62,029 nt of DNA from Flavobacteriaceae bacterium (GTDB lineage Bacteria; Bacteroidota; Bacteroidia; Flavobacteriales; Flavobacteriaceae). How positions within the stretch are numbered: position 1 is the first letter of the stretch; each line of letters opens with the position of its first letter. The notes beneath the pieces were generated by a model. The model was given only the letters and a program-made list of their open reading frames with translations. It was not told where the DNA came from and did not search any database. Location: NCBI GenBank assembly GCA_002721275.1, contig PBJZ01000018.1, forward strand, positions 73,629-135,657. Direction: 5' to 3'. Shown piece by piece: positions 31,097-40,301 of the stretch. Position numbers and translations under genes: made by a program.

Positions 31097-32695
31097 TTAT
31101 AATAAAATCCCAATAGGGTTTTCAATAAATTTTTTAAGTGTATTTAAAAATTCTGACCCAGTTGCACCATCGACAACCCGGTGATCACAAGCTAAAGTAA
31201 CTTTCATTGTATTACCAATAACAATTTTATCCTCTTTGACAATAGGCTTTTGAACTATCGCCCCAACAGACAATATTGATGAATTAGGCTGATTAATTAT
31301 TGAGGTGAATTCAGTTATTCCAAACATTCCAAGGTTAGAAATCGTAAAAGTACTTCCTTCAATTTCTGTGGGTTTGAGTTTTTTTGACTTTGCCCTGCTA
31401 GCCATATCTTTAATTGTATTTCCAATCTCTTCCAAGCTCAATTCATTTGCAAATTTTACCACTGGGACAACCAAACCATCTTCAACAGCAACAGCAACAC
31501 CCATGTGTACATGACTATATTGAATTATGTTTTCCTCTGTCCACTTTGCATTTACTTTAGGGTGAAGTTTCAATGATTTCGCGGATAATTTTACCATAAT
31601 ATCATTAAAAGAGATTTTTGAATCCATTAAATTATTGTGCTGAGCTCTAAATGAAATTAAATTATCCATATTGAATTCAATACCTAAATAATAATGGGGA
31701 GCACTAAATTTTGATAAAGACAATCGTTTTGCAATTGTTTTTCGCATTTGACTATTGGGAAATTCCGTAAAAGATTCTTTTCCGGATACCTCGGTTACTC
31801 TTTTTTCTCTATGATCATCAACGAAATTTTCAATATCTCTTTTTATAATCCTTCCACCATCTCCACTTCCGTTCACTTTTGAAAGACTTATGCCCTTATC
31901 AAGAGCAATTTTTTTTGCCAAGGGTGATGCGAAAATCCTTAAATTAGTATCCTTTTCAAGTATATCAGCATTATCCTTCGACTTTTTATCAAATTTTAAT
32001 TCATTAAGATTTTCTGATTTTTCATCATCTTGAGGATTCTCCTCTGAAACAATATTAACTGTTTTATTTTGTGAATCAAGAACATCTTGTACATTAATAC
32101 CTTCATCACCAATTATTGCTAAAATAGTATCAACCTTGGCTGATTCACCATCATTCACTCCAATGTATAACAGTTGACCAGAGTAAAATGACTCAAACTC
32201 CATAGTAGCCTTATCGGTCTCAATTTCAGCTAAAATATCTCCCTCATCTACCCTATCACCAACTTTCTTGAACCATTTTGCAACTGAACCTTCCTCCATA
32301 GTATCACTTAGCCTAGGCATCATTACAATATTAAAATTAGATTTATCATCTGCTTTTTTTTCTGATGTTTCATCGGATTTAATATTAATTTTTTCCTCAC
32401 TAGTTTCGATTGTAACTTTATCAGAGGCGTTATTAATATAACTTGAAATATCATCTTCTTTAGAGCCAATGATTGCAAGTAAACTATCTACGACAGCTGT
32501 CTCACCTTCGTCAACTCCTATATAAAGAAGCTCTCCTTCGTGAAAAGCTTCAAACTCCATAGTGGCCTTATCAGTCTCAATTTCAGCTAAAATATCGCCT
32601 TCTTTAACAGTATCACCGACTTTCTTAAACCATTTAGCTACAGTCCCCTCTTCCATTGTATCACTTAGTCGTGGCATATTTATTACATCAGGCAT
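31097..32695 (-). CDS. pdhC: Pyruvate dehydrogenase E2 (dihydrolipoamide acetyltransferase) with two lipoyl domains
   Basis: Two ETDKATMEFE lipoyl motifs, peripheral-subunit-binding segment, C-terminal TLACDHRVVDGATGSEFL. Confidence 0.95.
   Translation of the reverse strand: MPDVINMPRLSDTMEEGTVAKWFKKVGDTVKEGDILAEIETDKATMEFEAFHEGELLYIGVDEGETAVVDSLLAIIGSKEDDISSYINNASDKVTIETSEEKINIKSDETSEKKADDKSNFNIVMMPRLSDTMEEGSVAKWFKKVGDRVDEGDILAEIETDKATMEFESFYSGQLLYIGVNDGESAKVDTILAIIGDEGINVQDVLDSQNKTVNIVSEENPQDDEKSENLNELKFDKKSKDNADILEKDTNLRIFASPLAKKIALDKGISLSKVNGSGDGGRIIKRDIENFVDDHREKRVTEVSGKESFTEFPNSQMRKTIAKRLSLSKFSAPHYYLGIEFNMDNLISFRAQHNNLMDSKISFNDIMVKLSAKSLKLHPKVNAKWTEENIIQYSHVHMGVAVAVEDGLVVPVVKFANELSLEEIGNTIKDMASRAKSKKLKPTEIEGSTFTISNLGMFGITEFTSIINQPNSSILSVGAIVQKPIVKEDKIVIGNTMKVTLACDHRVVDGATGSEFLNTLKKFIENPIGILL
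32108..32320 (-). repeat. Second lipoyl-domain copy in pdhC
   Basis: 71-aa segment MPRLSDTMEEGSVAKW...LLYIGVNDGESAKVDTILAIIG; 58/71 residues identical to the copy at 32465..32677 by hand alignment. Confidence 0.85.
32465..32677 (-). repeat. First lipoyl-domain copy in pdhC
   Basis: 71-aa segment MPRLSDTMEEGTVAKW...; offset 357 bp from the second copy. Confidence 0.85.
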
Positions 32696-32696
32696 A

Positions 32697-33698
32697 TCAA
32701 TCTAATTTGTGTTGTAAAAAAGGATAATCTTTTTGTTCATAGACTGCATCGTACATCAATTTTTTATCAGGATATGGTGATTCATCAGCGAATTTTTCGC
32801 ATTCCAATACTTTATCTTTGACTAATTGATCAATATTATCTAAATCAATTTGTTTTGCATATTTCTTTTTCAGAATTACATCTTTAACCTGGATAATAGG
32901 ATCAATTTTTTTATACTCCTCAACTTCGTCCTTAGTACGATATTTTTGTGCATCAGACATGGAATGACCCCTATACCTGTATGTTTTCATCTCAAGGAAA
33001 GATGGTCCTTTTCCTGAGCGCGCACGCTTTACAGCTTTATCAATAGATTTTGCAACCAAAACAGGGTTCATTCCATCAACCGGTTCACATGGCATTTCAT
33101 ATCCAAGACCAAGTTTCCATATATCTTGGTGACTTGCTGTTCTTGCAACTGAGGTTCCCATTGCATATCCATTATTCTCAACTATAAATACAACAGGTAA
33201 TTCCCAAAGAGTAGCTAAATTTAGCGTTTCATGCAAAGTTCCTTGTCTTACAGCTCCATCCCCTAAAAAACATAATGTGACATTATCTCGATTAAAATAT
33301 TTATCTCCGAAAGCCATGCCAGCACCCAGAGGTATTTGACCACCAACAATTCCATGACCTCCATGAAATTTATATTTTTTGGAAAATATATGCATTGAAC
33401 CACCTAAACCAGACGAAGTTCCAGTTGCTTTTCCAAACAATTCAGCCATAACTCTTTTGGGGTCCTCACCCATTCCAATTGGCTGCACATGATTTCTGTA
33501 TGCAGTTATCATTCTGTCTTTTCCTAATTCGATTGCATGTAATGCTCCTGCCAAAACGGCTTCCTGTCCATTATACAGGTGCAAAAAACCTCTTACTTTT
33601 TGTTGAATATAAACTGCAGCAAGTTTATCTTCAAATTTTCTCCAAAAAAGCATATTTTTATACCAATCTACATATGTTTCCTTAGTGATTTTTTTCAT
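32697..33698 (-). CDS. pdhA: Pyruvate dehydrogenase E1 component alpha subunit
   Basis: GGSMHIF, GHGIVGGQIPLGAGMAFGDKY, LGDGAVRQGTLHE...VENNGYAMGTS, RYRGHSMSD. Confidence 0.96.
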   Translation of the reverse strand: MKKITKETYVDWYKNMLFWRKFEDKLAAVYIQQKVRGFLHLYNGQEAVLAGALHAIELGKDRMITAYRNHVQPIGMGEDPKRVMAELFGKATGTSSGLGGSMHIFSKKYKFHGGHGIVGGQIPLGAGMAFGDKYFNRDNVTLCFLGDGAVRQGTLHETLNLATLWELPVVFIVENNGYAMGTSVARTASHQDIWKLGLGYEMPCEPVDGMNPVLVAKSIDKAVKRARSGKGPSFLEMKTYRYRGHSMSDAQKYRTKDEVEEYKKIDPIIQVKDVILKKKYAKQIDLDNIDQLVKDKVLECEKFADESPYPDKKLMYDAVYEQKDYPFLQHKLD

Positions 33699-33759
33699 AC
33701 TATACTATTGACAAATAACATAATTTTTTACACGACAAAAATACTGAATTCTTCTCAAT

Positions 33760-34908
33760 TTAAATACTTTCACCAATATTAAAGGCAATTGAAAATCTCA
33801 ATGTATTCTCAAGAGGGCTTCTGACATTTGAAGTTGAAAACAAGTAAGAAACATTAAAGTTCATTTGATTAATTAAAAATCCTGTCCCAAATGTAACATA
33901 TCTTCTTGCACCTTTGGACTTGCTTTCATTAAAATAACCGGTCCTCAGAGAAAAGTTCTTTTTAAAAACATATTCAAAACCCAATGACCAAGCAATTTCT
34001 TTTATCTCTTCTTTAAAACCATCTGGAGCATCATTAAAAGATTCAATTATGCCCTGTAAAAAACCAATATCTGGCTGTTTGTAACCCAAAAATTGATTAT
34101 TTCGATCAAAATAAGCAATTGGAGTTGGAACTAATAATTTATTTAACTCTAGGTTAAAAGTTATGCTATTATCATCATCTAAATTCATTTCAAGTCCTGT
34201 ACCTAGCTTTAAATTTGTTGGTATAAAATTTTTTCTACCTCCAACATCATACTTTAATCTTGGACCAATATTTGAAATATTTACTCCAGATCTTAGAACT
34301 GAGTTTATACCGCTGAAGTCAAAAGATTTGCTTCTGTAATATGCGGAAATATCAATTCCTAAGGAGTTTGCTGAACTAAAATCCGAGTCATTAGATAGTT
34401 TGAGGTCTGATCTAATATACCTTGCAACAACTGACATTGATAAAAACTCACTCAATTTTAAAGAATATGAAACATCTAAAGTTAATTCGTTGGGCTTTTC
34501 TATTCCTTGATTGACGATTGTTCCGCCAACTATTTCATTGAATTGAATATCACCCAGACTAAAATATTTAAAACTTGAAGCCCATGCACTTCTTTCATTT
34601 AATTTTTTATAATAAGTTACGTTACCTAAAAAAATATCATTGACCAGCTTACTTAAATAAGGTGTATAACTTATGGCAAAGCCTTCATTAGTATCTATAA
34701 ATGGGTACTTAGCAGGATTCCATTGCTGAGAAAACTCGTCTGCACTAGTTGCAACACCAATATCTCCCATTCCAGCAGCTCTTGCATCTGGAGTAATTAG
34801 TAAAAAAGGTACACCGGTGGTAATAACCCTATCCTGCGATGAAACTGAGATAGATATAAGAATAAACATTAAACCAAAATAAAAGCTTGTATTATTTTTT
34901 AGTTTCAT
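33760..34908 (-). CDS. porV: Type IX secretion outer-membrane protein PorV (LptO) (start probably ATG 34908)
   Basis: Signal peptide; VPFLLITPDARAAGMGDIGVATSADEFSQQWNPAKYPF is characteristic of PorV; beside gldJ. Confidence 0.92.
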   Translation of the reverse strand: MKLKNNTSFYFGLMFILISISVSSQDRVITTGVPFLLITPDARAAGMGDIGVATSADEFSQQWNPAKYPFIDTNEGFAISYTPYLSKLVNDIFLGNVTYYKKLNERSAWASSFKYFSLGDIQFNEIVGGTIVNQGIEKPNELTLDVSYSLKLSEFLSMSVVARYIRSDLKLSNDSDFSSANSLGIDISAYYRSKSFDFSGINSVLRSGVNISNIGPRLKYDVGGRKNFIPTNLKLGTGLEMNLDDDNSITFNLELNKLLVPTPIAYFDRNNQFLGYKQPDIGFLQGIIESFNDAPDGFKEEIKEIAWSLGFEYVFKKNFSLRTGYFNESKSKGARRYVTFGTGFLINQMNFNVSYLFSTSNVRSPLENTLRFSIAFNIGESI

Positions 34909-35062
34909 ATAAATATGTAACGATTTTTGATAAAAAATGTTATGCAAATGACAACAATTATAATAGCAATGCAAAAACATAAATAATAAAAAATCTTATC
35001 TAGCGTTTTATTATATAAACACTAGTATACAAATAAATATAAAAGATCGTATTAAAAATTAT

Positions 35063-35070
35063 TATATTTG
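35063..35070 (+). promoter_or_regulatory. Candidate gldJ promoter -7 box (TATATTTG)
   Basis: Exact TAnnTTTG match 33 nt upstream of gldJ ATG; -33 element unclear. Confidence 0.4.
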
Positions 35071-35103
35071 TATTAGTTATTTTATAATCTTCAATTATAA
35101 ATT

Positions 35104-36801
35104 ATGAAAGTAAATAACTTATATGCCTTATTTTTTTTAACAACTCTATTGTTAATTAATGGTTGCGGAAAGAATAACACCTCAAGAGGAACTGGCTGGG
35201 GAATCAATTCTAAAAAGGGAGGTTTTCAATATAACACCGATTTTGAGGAACAAGAAACAGGTCCCGGTCTAGTTTTTATCGAAGGTGGCACTTTCACAAA
35301 AGGACAAGTACAAGATGACGTAATACATGATTTTAACAATGCTCCCTCTCAACAACATGTCATGTCATTTTACATTGATGAAACAGAGGTAACCAATATT
35401 ATGTACATGGAGTACCTTGATTGGCTAGAAACAGTCTTTCCTCAAAATGAACCAAGATATAGGGCAATTTACAAAAGTGCTTTGCCAGATACACTTGTTT
35501 GGAGAAACTCATTGGGTTATGTGGAGGAATTAACTACTAATTACCTCAGACATCCTGCTTATGCTGAATACCCTGTTGTTGGTGTAAGCTGGGTACAGGC
35601 GGTACAATATGCAGAATGGAGAACTGATAGGGTTAACGAATTTCTTCTTGAAAGAGAATCATATGTAAAAAAAGACGTTCGATACACTGCGATAGATGCA
35701 AATAGTACATTTAATACACAAGCATATCTTACCAGGCCTGAAACTAGTTACGGATCAAAAATTGACAGTTTGGACGGTGGTGAAACCCCAATTATTAACT
35801 CAGGAAAAAGAGGAACAGCTAAAAAAGATACTTCCACTGTAAATGTATATGCTGGAGTTGAAAAAGGTTTATTATTACCCTCATACAGACTTCCGACTGA
35901 AACCGAGTGGGAATATGCAGCCTTAGCTTTAGTTGGTGATAGAGAATATAATAATTATAGAGGAAAGAAAAAATACCCATGGTCTGGAGAGTACACTCGC
36001 TCCCAGGATCGCAAGATGGAAGGAGACCAACTAGCAAACTTTAAATTTGGTAAGGGTGATTATGGAGGAATAGCTGGATGGTCTGATGATGGTGCAGATA
36101 TTACTATCCAAGTAAAATCCTACCCACCAAATGACTTTGGTATCTATGATATGGGTGGAAATGTTGCCGAATGGGTACTAGATGTTTACAGGCCAATCAT
36201 AGATGATGAATATAATGATTTTAATTATTTCAGAGGAAATGTATATTTAAAAAACGTTATTGGAGAAGATGGTAAGGCTAGAGTAATATCTCCGGACGAA
36301 TTAGTTTATGATACTCTCCCCAATGGTAGAGTGATTCTAAAAAGAATGCCAGGTGAATTAGATCAAGTTGCAATTGACGAGGAAGAAACTTTCTTAAGAG
36401 GTAATTTTTCAGAAAGCGATAATATTAATTTTAGAGATGGGGATATTGAATCTTCAAGATCATTTATTGATGGAAAGCCTGAGGATGGAGAAGGAAATGG
36501 AAGAGCAGAAAGCACAGTAATGTATGACTCTCCAAATTATGCCTCTGTAAAAGTTGATGAAAATGGTAAATTAGAAAGAAACATTGATGAATCCTCAAAG
36601 AGAACTTCGCTCATAACAGATGCCGTAAGAATATATAAAGGTGGTTCATGGAAAGATAGAGCTTATTGGCTTGACCCAGCTCAAAGAAGATACCTCCCTC
36701 AATATGTGGCTACAGATTATATAGGCTTCAGATGTGCAATGTCTAGACTAGGATCAAAAAGTAAGAAGAAAAAATCTGCTCGTAATAAACGAGGGCGTTA
36801 A
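35104..36801 (+). CDS. gldJ: Gliding motility lipoprotein GldJ (formylglycine-generating-enzyme/sulfatase-modifying fold)
   Basis: Lipobox LLINGC, YIDETEVTN, GVSWVQAVQYAEWRTDR, LPTETEWEYAA, GNVAEWV, GGSWKDRAYWLDPAQRRYLPQYVATDYIGFRCAM. Confidence 0.95.
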   Translation: MKVNNLYALFFLTTLLLINGCGKNNTSRGTGWGINSKKGGFQYNTDFEEQETGPGLVFIEGGTFTKGQVQDDVIHDFNNAPSQQHVMSFYIDETEVTNIMYMEYLDWLETVFPQNEPRYRAIYKSALPDTLVWRNSLGYVEELTTNYLRHPAYAEYPVVGVSWVQAVQYAEWRTDRVNEFLLERESYVKKDVRYTAIDANSTFNTQAYLTRPETSYGSKIDSLDGGETPIINSGKRGTAKKDTSTVNVYAGVEKGLLLPSYRLPTETEWEYAALALVGDREYNNYRGKKKYPWSGEYTRSQDRKMEGDQLANFKFGKGDYGGIAGWSDDGADITIQVKSYPPNDFGIYDMGGNVAEWVLDVYRPIIDDEYNDFNYFRGNVYLKNVIGEDGKARVISPDELVYDTLPNGRVILKRMPGELDQVAIDEEETFLRGNFSESDNINFRDGDIESSRSFIDGKPEDGEGNGRAESTVMYDSPNYASVKVDENGKLERNIDESSKRTSLITDAVRIYKGGSWKDRAYWLDPAQRRYLPQYVATDYIGFRCAMSRLGSKSKKKKSARNKRGR

Positions 36802-36806
36802 ATCTT

Positions 36807-36835
36807 AAAAGGTATCTCCCAGATACCTTTTTTTT
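36807..36835 (+). terminator. Intrinsic-terminator-like hairpin downstream of gldJ
   Basis: AAAAGGTATCT-CCC-AGATACCTTTTTTTT: perfect stem followed by a T-run, ending 1 nt before the murF ATG. Confidence 0.85.
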
Positions 36836-36836
36836 A

Positions 36837-38129
36837 ATGGGTGACTTAGAAAAAATATATAGTGTATTAAAAAAATCCTCTGGAGTATATACAGACTCGC
36901 GTAATACTCTGCAAAATGGGTTATTTTTTGCCTTAACTGGAGAAAAATTTAATGGTAATGACTTTGCTCTTGAAGCAATAAATGCCGGCAAAGCAATTGG
37001 AGCAGTTATTGACAACCCAAAATTAAGAGAAAAGTCCAATAAATTCATATATGTAAAAGACACATTAAAAACCCTGCAAAATTTAGCATCTTTTCACAGG
37101 CAAAGACTTAAATGCCCTGTTTTTAGTTTAACAGGTAGCAATGGAAAAACAACAACTAAGGAGTTGTTAAAGAAAATTTTAAACACAAAATATAAAACAT
37201 ATTCAACTATTGGCAACCTTAATAATCATATTGGAGTTCCACTAACAATTTTAAACACTCCTATTTCAGCCGAGTTTTTGATAATAGAAATGGGAGCTAA
37301 TCACTTAAATGAAATCAAAAAACTTTGCGAGATAGCAAAGCCAAGCCATGGTTTTATTACCAATTTTGGATTAGCCCATCTCAAAGGTTTTGGAGGTAAA
37401 GAAGGAGTTATAAAAGGAAAATCTGAATTATATGATTTCTTAGATTTGTCTGGAGGTAAAATTTTTGTTAATTACAACAATAAAGATCAAATAAAACAAC
37501 TTGGCGATAAAAAATATATTTCATTTGGAAAAGGACTAAAAGCTAATTTTAAGATTGAATATAACTATGAGAATAAAGATAATTTGGAATTATATTTTAA
37601 AGGACACAAATTTTTAAGCAGTTTGTACGGTGACTATAATTACCCAAATATATCGGCTGCATTGGCCGTAGGATATTTTTTTGATGTTCCAATACAAAAA
37701 ATGCAAAGTTCGATCAAGTCATACAAGTCAATGAAAAATAGATCACAATTAATAAACATTAATGATAAAAAAATCATTTTGGATGCTTATAATGCAAATC
37801 CAACAAGTATGGATTGCGCAATTAAAAATTTTGAAATAAGGTTTCCAAATGATAATTTAATTATAATTGGTGATATGCTGGAACTTGGTAAATATACAAA
37901 AACAGCTCACCAAAAAATAGTCGACTTAACCAAAACCCTTTCTCTAAAAAAAGTTATTACAGTAGGAAAAAACTTTTTTGAGATTAATAAAACACCTAAT
38001 CACTTTATAAAATTTTACTCAACCGATGAATTAATTAATTATTTGAGATCAAAAAAAATAAATGAAAAACATATTTTAATAAAAGGATCTAGATCTCTAG
38101 CTCTTGAGAAATTAATCAATATCCTTTAG
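36837..38129 (+). CDS. murF: UDP-N-acetylmuramoyl-tripeptide--D-alanyl-D-alanine ligase
   Basis: GVYTDSRNTLQNGLFFALTGEKFNG, LTGSNGKTTTKELL, EMGANHLNEI, DAYNANPTSM. Confidence 0.96.
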   Translation: MGDLEKIYSVLKKSSGVYTDSRNTLQNGLFFALTGEKFNGNDFALEAINAGKAIGAVIDNPKLREKSNKFIYVKDTLKTLQNLASFHRQRLKCPVFSLTGSNGKTTTKELLKKILNTKYKTYSTIGNLNNHIGVPLTILNTPISAEFLIIEMGANHLNEIKKLCEIAKPSHGFITNFGLAHLKGFGGKEGVIKGKSELYDFLDLSGGKIFVNYNNKDQIKQLGDKKYISFGKGLKANFKIEYNYENKDNLELYFKGHKFLSSLYGDYNYPNISAALAVGYFFDVPIQKMQSSIKSYKSMKNRSQLININDKKIILDAYNANPTSMDCAIKNFEIRFPNDNLIIIGDMLELGKYTKTAHQKIVDLTKTLSLKKVITVGKNFFEINKTPNHFIKFYSTDELINYLRSKKINEKHILIKGSRSLALEKLINIL

Positions 38130-39248
38130 GAGTAATTCAGACGCCTCCTTACCAACAATACTGGCAATTGAAACTCCGATTCCACCTAATCTGACAGCTA
38201 GAACAGCATTTTCATTAATTTTTTTAACAATTGGTTCTTTTGTAGATCCAAAGGCCATTATACCTGACCATTCCATATCAATATCAAAATCGTTATTTGG
38301 TAAAATAAAATCATGTAAATCATTGATTAGAGATTTTTTTATTTTTTGGTTAATACCAAAAGATTCGGTATTTTCTGTTTTAAAATCAATATTTCTAGCA
38401 CCTCCAATAATCACTCTTTTTTTAAAATTTCTAAAATAATTGAACCCTTCGTTATAATGAAATGAACCCTTGATCCTCAAATTTTTAATTGGTTTTGTGA
38501 CAATAATCATGCCTCGACCAGGTTGAATATCTTCTTTTAAAAACCATTTCTTTGCAGAAGCATTCGAGCATACAGCCAAAAGGGTTGACTTAAATTTGAT
38601 TATTTGATCATTATAATTAACAAACACTTTATTGCAATCTAAATTAGAATTATATTCCAAGACATTTGCACCATTAATAATGTTTATCCCTTTTGATAAT
38701 AATATTTTTCTCAATGCATAGAAGGTCTCACCTATATCAATTTGAGAATCATATGGATTAAAAATTAAATTTGTTATTTTTTTATCAGAAAATCCAAGAG
38801 ATACAATCCTGTTTGATGATTCATGAAAAATATTATCATTAAATATTGGATGAAGTAGTTTATTATACTTATCCATCATATTTAAGAGGCTGTCGTTATT
38901 ATCAAATATTAACTCATAACCACCATAATTTTTAATATTAAGATATTTTTTTGGAATTGTTTTTTTTAATAATTCAAGCCCTAGAACTCTTTTTTCGACC
39001 AAATCAAAAACTAAATCATCAGTTAGTTTTTTATTATCAGCCATAATTTCTGATAGAGATCCGAAAGTAGCAAATCCAGCATTTTTTGTACTTGCTCCAT
39101 CCGAAAAAATACCCCTTTCCAAGATTAAAATTTTAGACTTTGGTTTTTTTATATTGTAAGAAAGAGCGCAAAACATACCCGTTAAACCCCCTCCTATTAC
39201 AACTAAATCATAATTAGTAAAAGATTTTTTTTCCCAAAAACTTAACAT
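38112..39248 (-). CDS. FAD-dependent oxidoreductase (DadA/DAO-like)
   Basis: YDLVVIGGGLTGMFCAL (GxGxxG-like), C-terminal AVRLGGIGVSIASIVG. Confidence 0.88.
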   Translation of the reverse strand: MLSFWEKKSFTNYDLVVIGGGLTGMFCALSYNIKKPKSKILILERGIFSDGASTKNAGFATFGSLSEIMADNKKLTDDLVFDLVEKRVLGLELLKKTIPKKYLNIKNYGGYELIFDNNDSLLNMMDKYNKLLHPIFNDNIFHESSNRIVSLGFSDKKITNLIFNPYDSQIDIGETFYALRKILLSKGINIINGANVLEYNSNLDCNKVFVNYNDQIIKFKSTLLAVCSNASAKKWFLKEDIQPGRGMIIVTKPIKNLRIKGSFHYNEGFNYFRNFKKRVIIGGARNIDFKTENTESFGINQKIKKSLINDLHDFILPNNDFDIDMEWSGIMAFGSTKEPIVKKINENAVLAVRLGGIGVSIASIVGKEASELLLKDID

Positions 39249-39410
39249 CTTATTAAATTAATCATGGTACAATTTTATCATTAACTAGACTACTCTTAAG
39301 TTTTTTATTACAATTTAAACAAAATGACTTAGGAATTAAAACATGTAATTACTTTTATATTCTAAAAGAATTTTTATTTAAATTTATGCCTATTATTTTG
39401 TTTTCAAAAA

Positions 39411-39665
39411 ATGAAATTTATCAAAGTTATTCTGTTTTTTTTCTTAGCGATAAGTTGTCAAAAAAATGAAGAATGCTTCTCAATATTGATTGTAGATAAA
39501 AAAATAATTAACGAAAAATATTATTTTTTCTTTGATAGGGATACATCAGAAGATTATAATAATACCTTTGATGAAGTTAACTATGTCCCTGATAATAGTG
39601 GATCTGGTGAAGTTGATTTCAATACTTTTCAAAAGTATAATATCGGAGATGTTTATTGTAATTAA
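39411..39665 (+). CDS. Small putative lipoprotein of unknown function
   Basis: 84 aa, signal peptide with lipobox-like AISC and a short acidic mature domain; same strand as the downstream genes. Confidence 0.55.
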   Translation: MKFIKVILFFFLAISCQKNEECFSILIVDKKIINEKYYFFFDRDTSEDYNNTFDEVNYVPDNSGSGEVDFNTFQKYNIGDVYCN

Positions 39666-39677
39666 ACATATATTATA

Positions 39678-40292
39678 ATGTTAAATTTTTGTCATAAAGA
39701 CATTTTGAAAATGTCAAAAATATTTCGTTTGAACCTTATAAACAGCTTGACTGGTTATAAATCAGCTAATCTAATTGCTACAAAAACTAACGAGAAAATT
39801 AATAATGTTGCTGTCTTTAGCTCAGTTATTCACCTCGGAAGCAAGCCACCATTAATTGGTTTTGTTACCAGACCAACAACGGTTCCAAGAAATACTTATG
39901 AAAATATTTTAAATTACAAATACTTCACATTAAACCAGATAACAGAATCACAAATTAAATCAGCGCACCAAACAAGTGCAAAATATCCAAAAAAAATATC
40001 TGAATTTGATAAAACAAATTTAGATTATGAGTTTAAGAGTGATTTTCAAGCACCCTTTGTTAAAAACTGTCCGATCCAAGTTGGTTGCAAATATTTAAAT
40101 GAATACAGTATTAAAGAGAATGGGACAATTTTGATTGTTGGCGAAATAAGGGTAATAATAATAGATGATAAACTTTTATTAGAAGATGGAATGCTTCAAC
40201 TTGATAAAGGTAATATAGTCACTATTAATGGTCTGGATGGATATGCTTTACCAAAACTTATTGAAAGATTTTCATATGCAAGGCCTGATTAA
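39678..40292 (+). CDS. Flavin reductase family protein (start may be an internal ATG)
   Basis: SLTGYKSANLIATKT...NVAVFSSVIHLGSKPPLIGFVTRP...RNTYENI; FMN-binding split-barrel pattern. Confidence 0.82.
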   Translation: MLNFCHKDILKMSKIFRLNLINSLTGYKSANLIATKTNEKINNVAVFSSVIHLGSKPPLIGFVTRPTTVPRNTYENILNYKYFTLNQITESQIKSAHQTSAKYPKKISEFDKTNLDYEFKSDFQAPFVKNCPIQVGCKYLNEYSIKENGTILIVGEIRVIIIDDKLLLEDGMLQLDKGNIVTINGLDGYALPKLIERFSYARPD

Positions 40293-40301
40293 AATTTAAT
40301 T

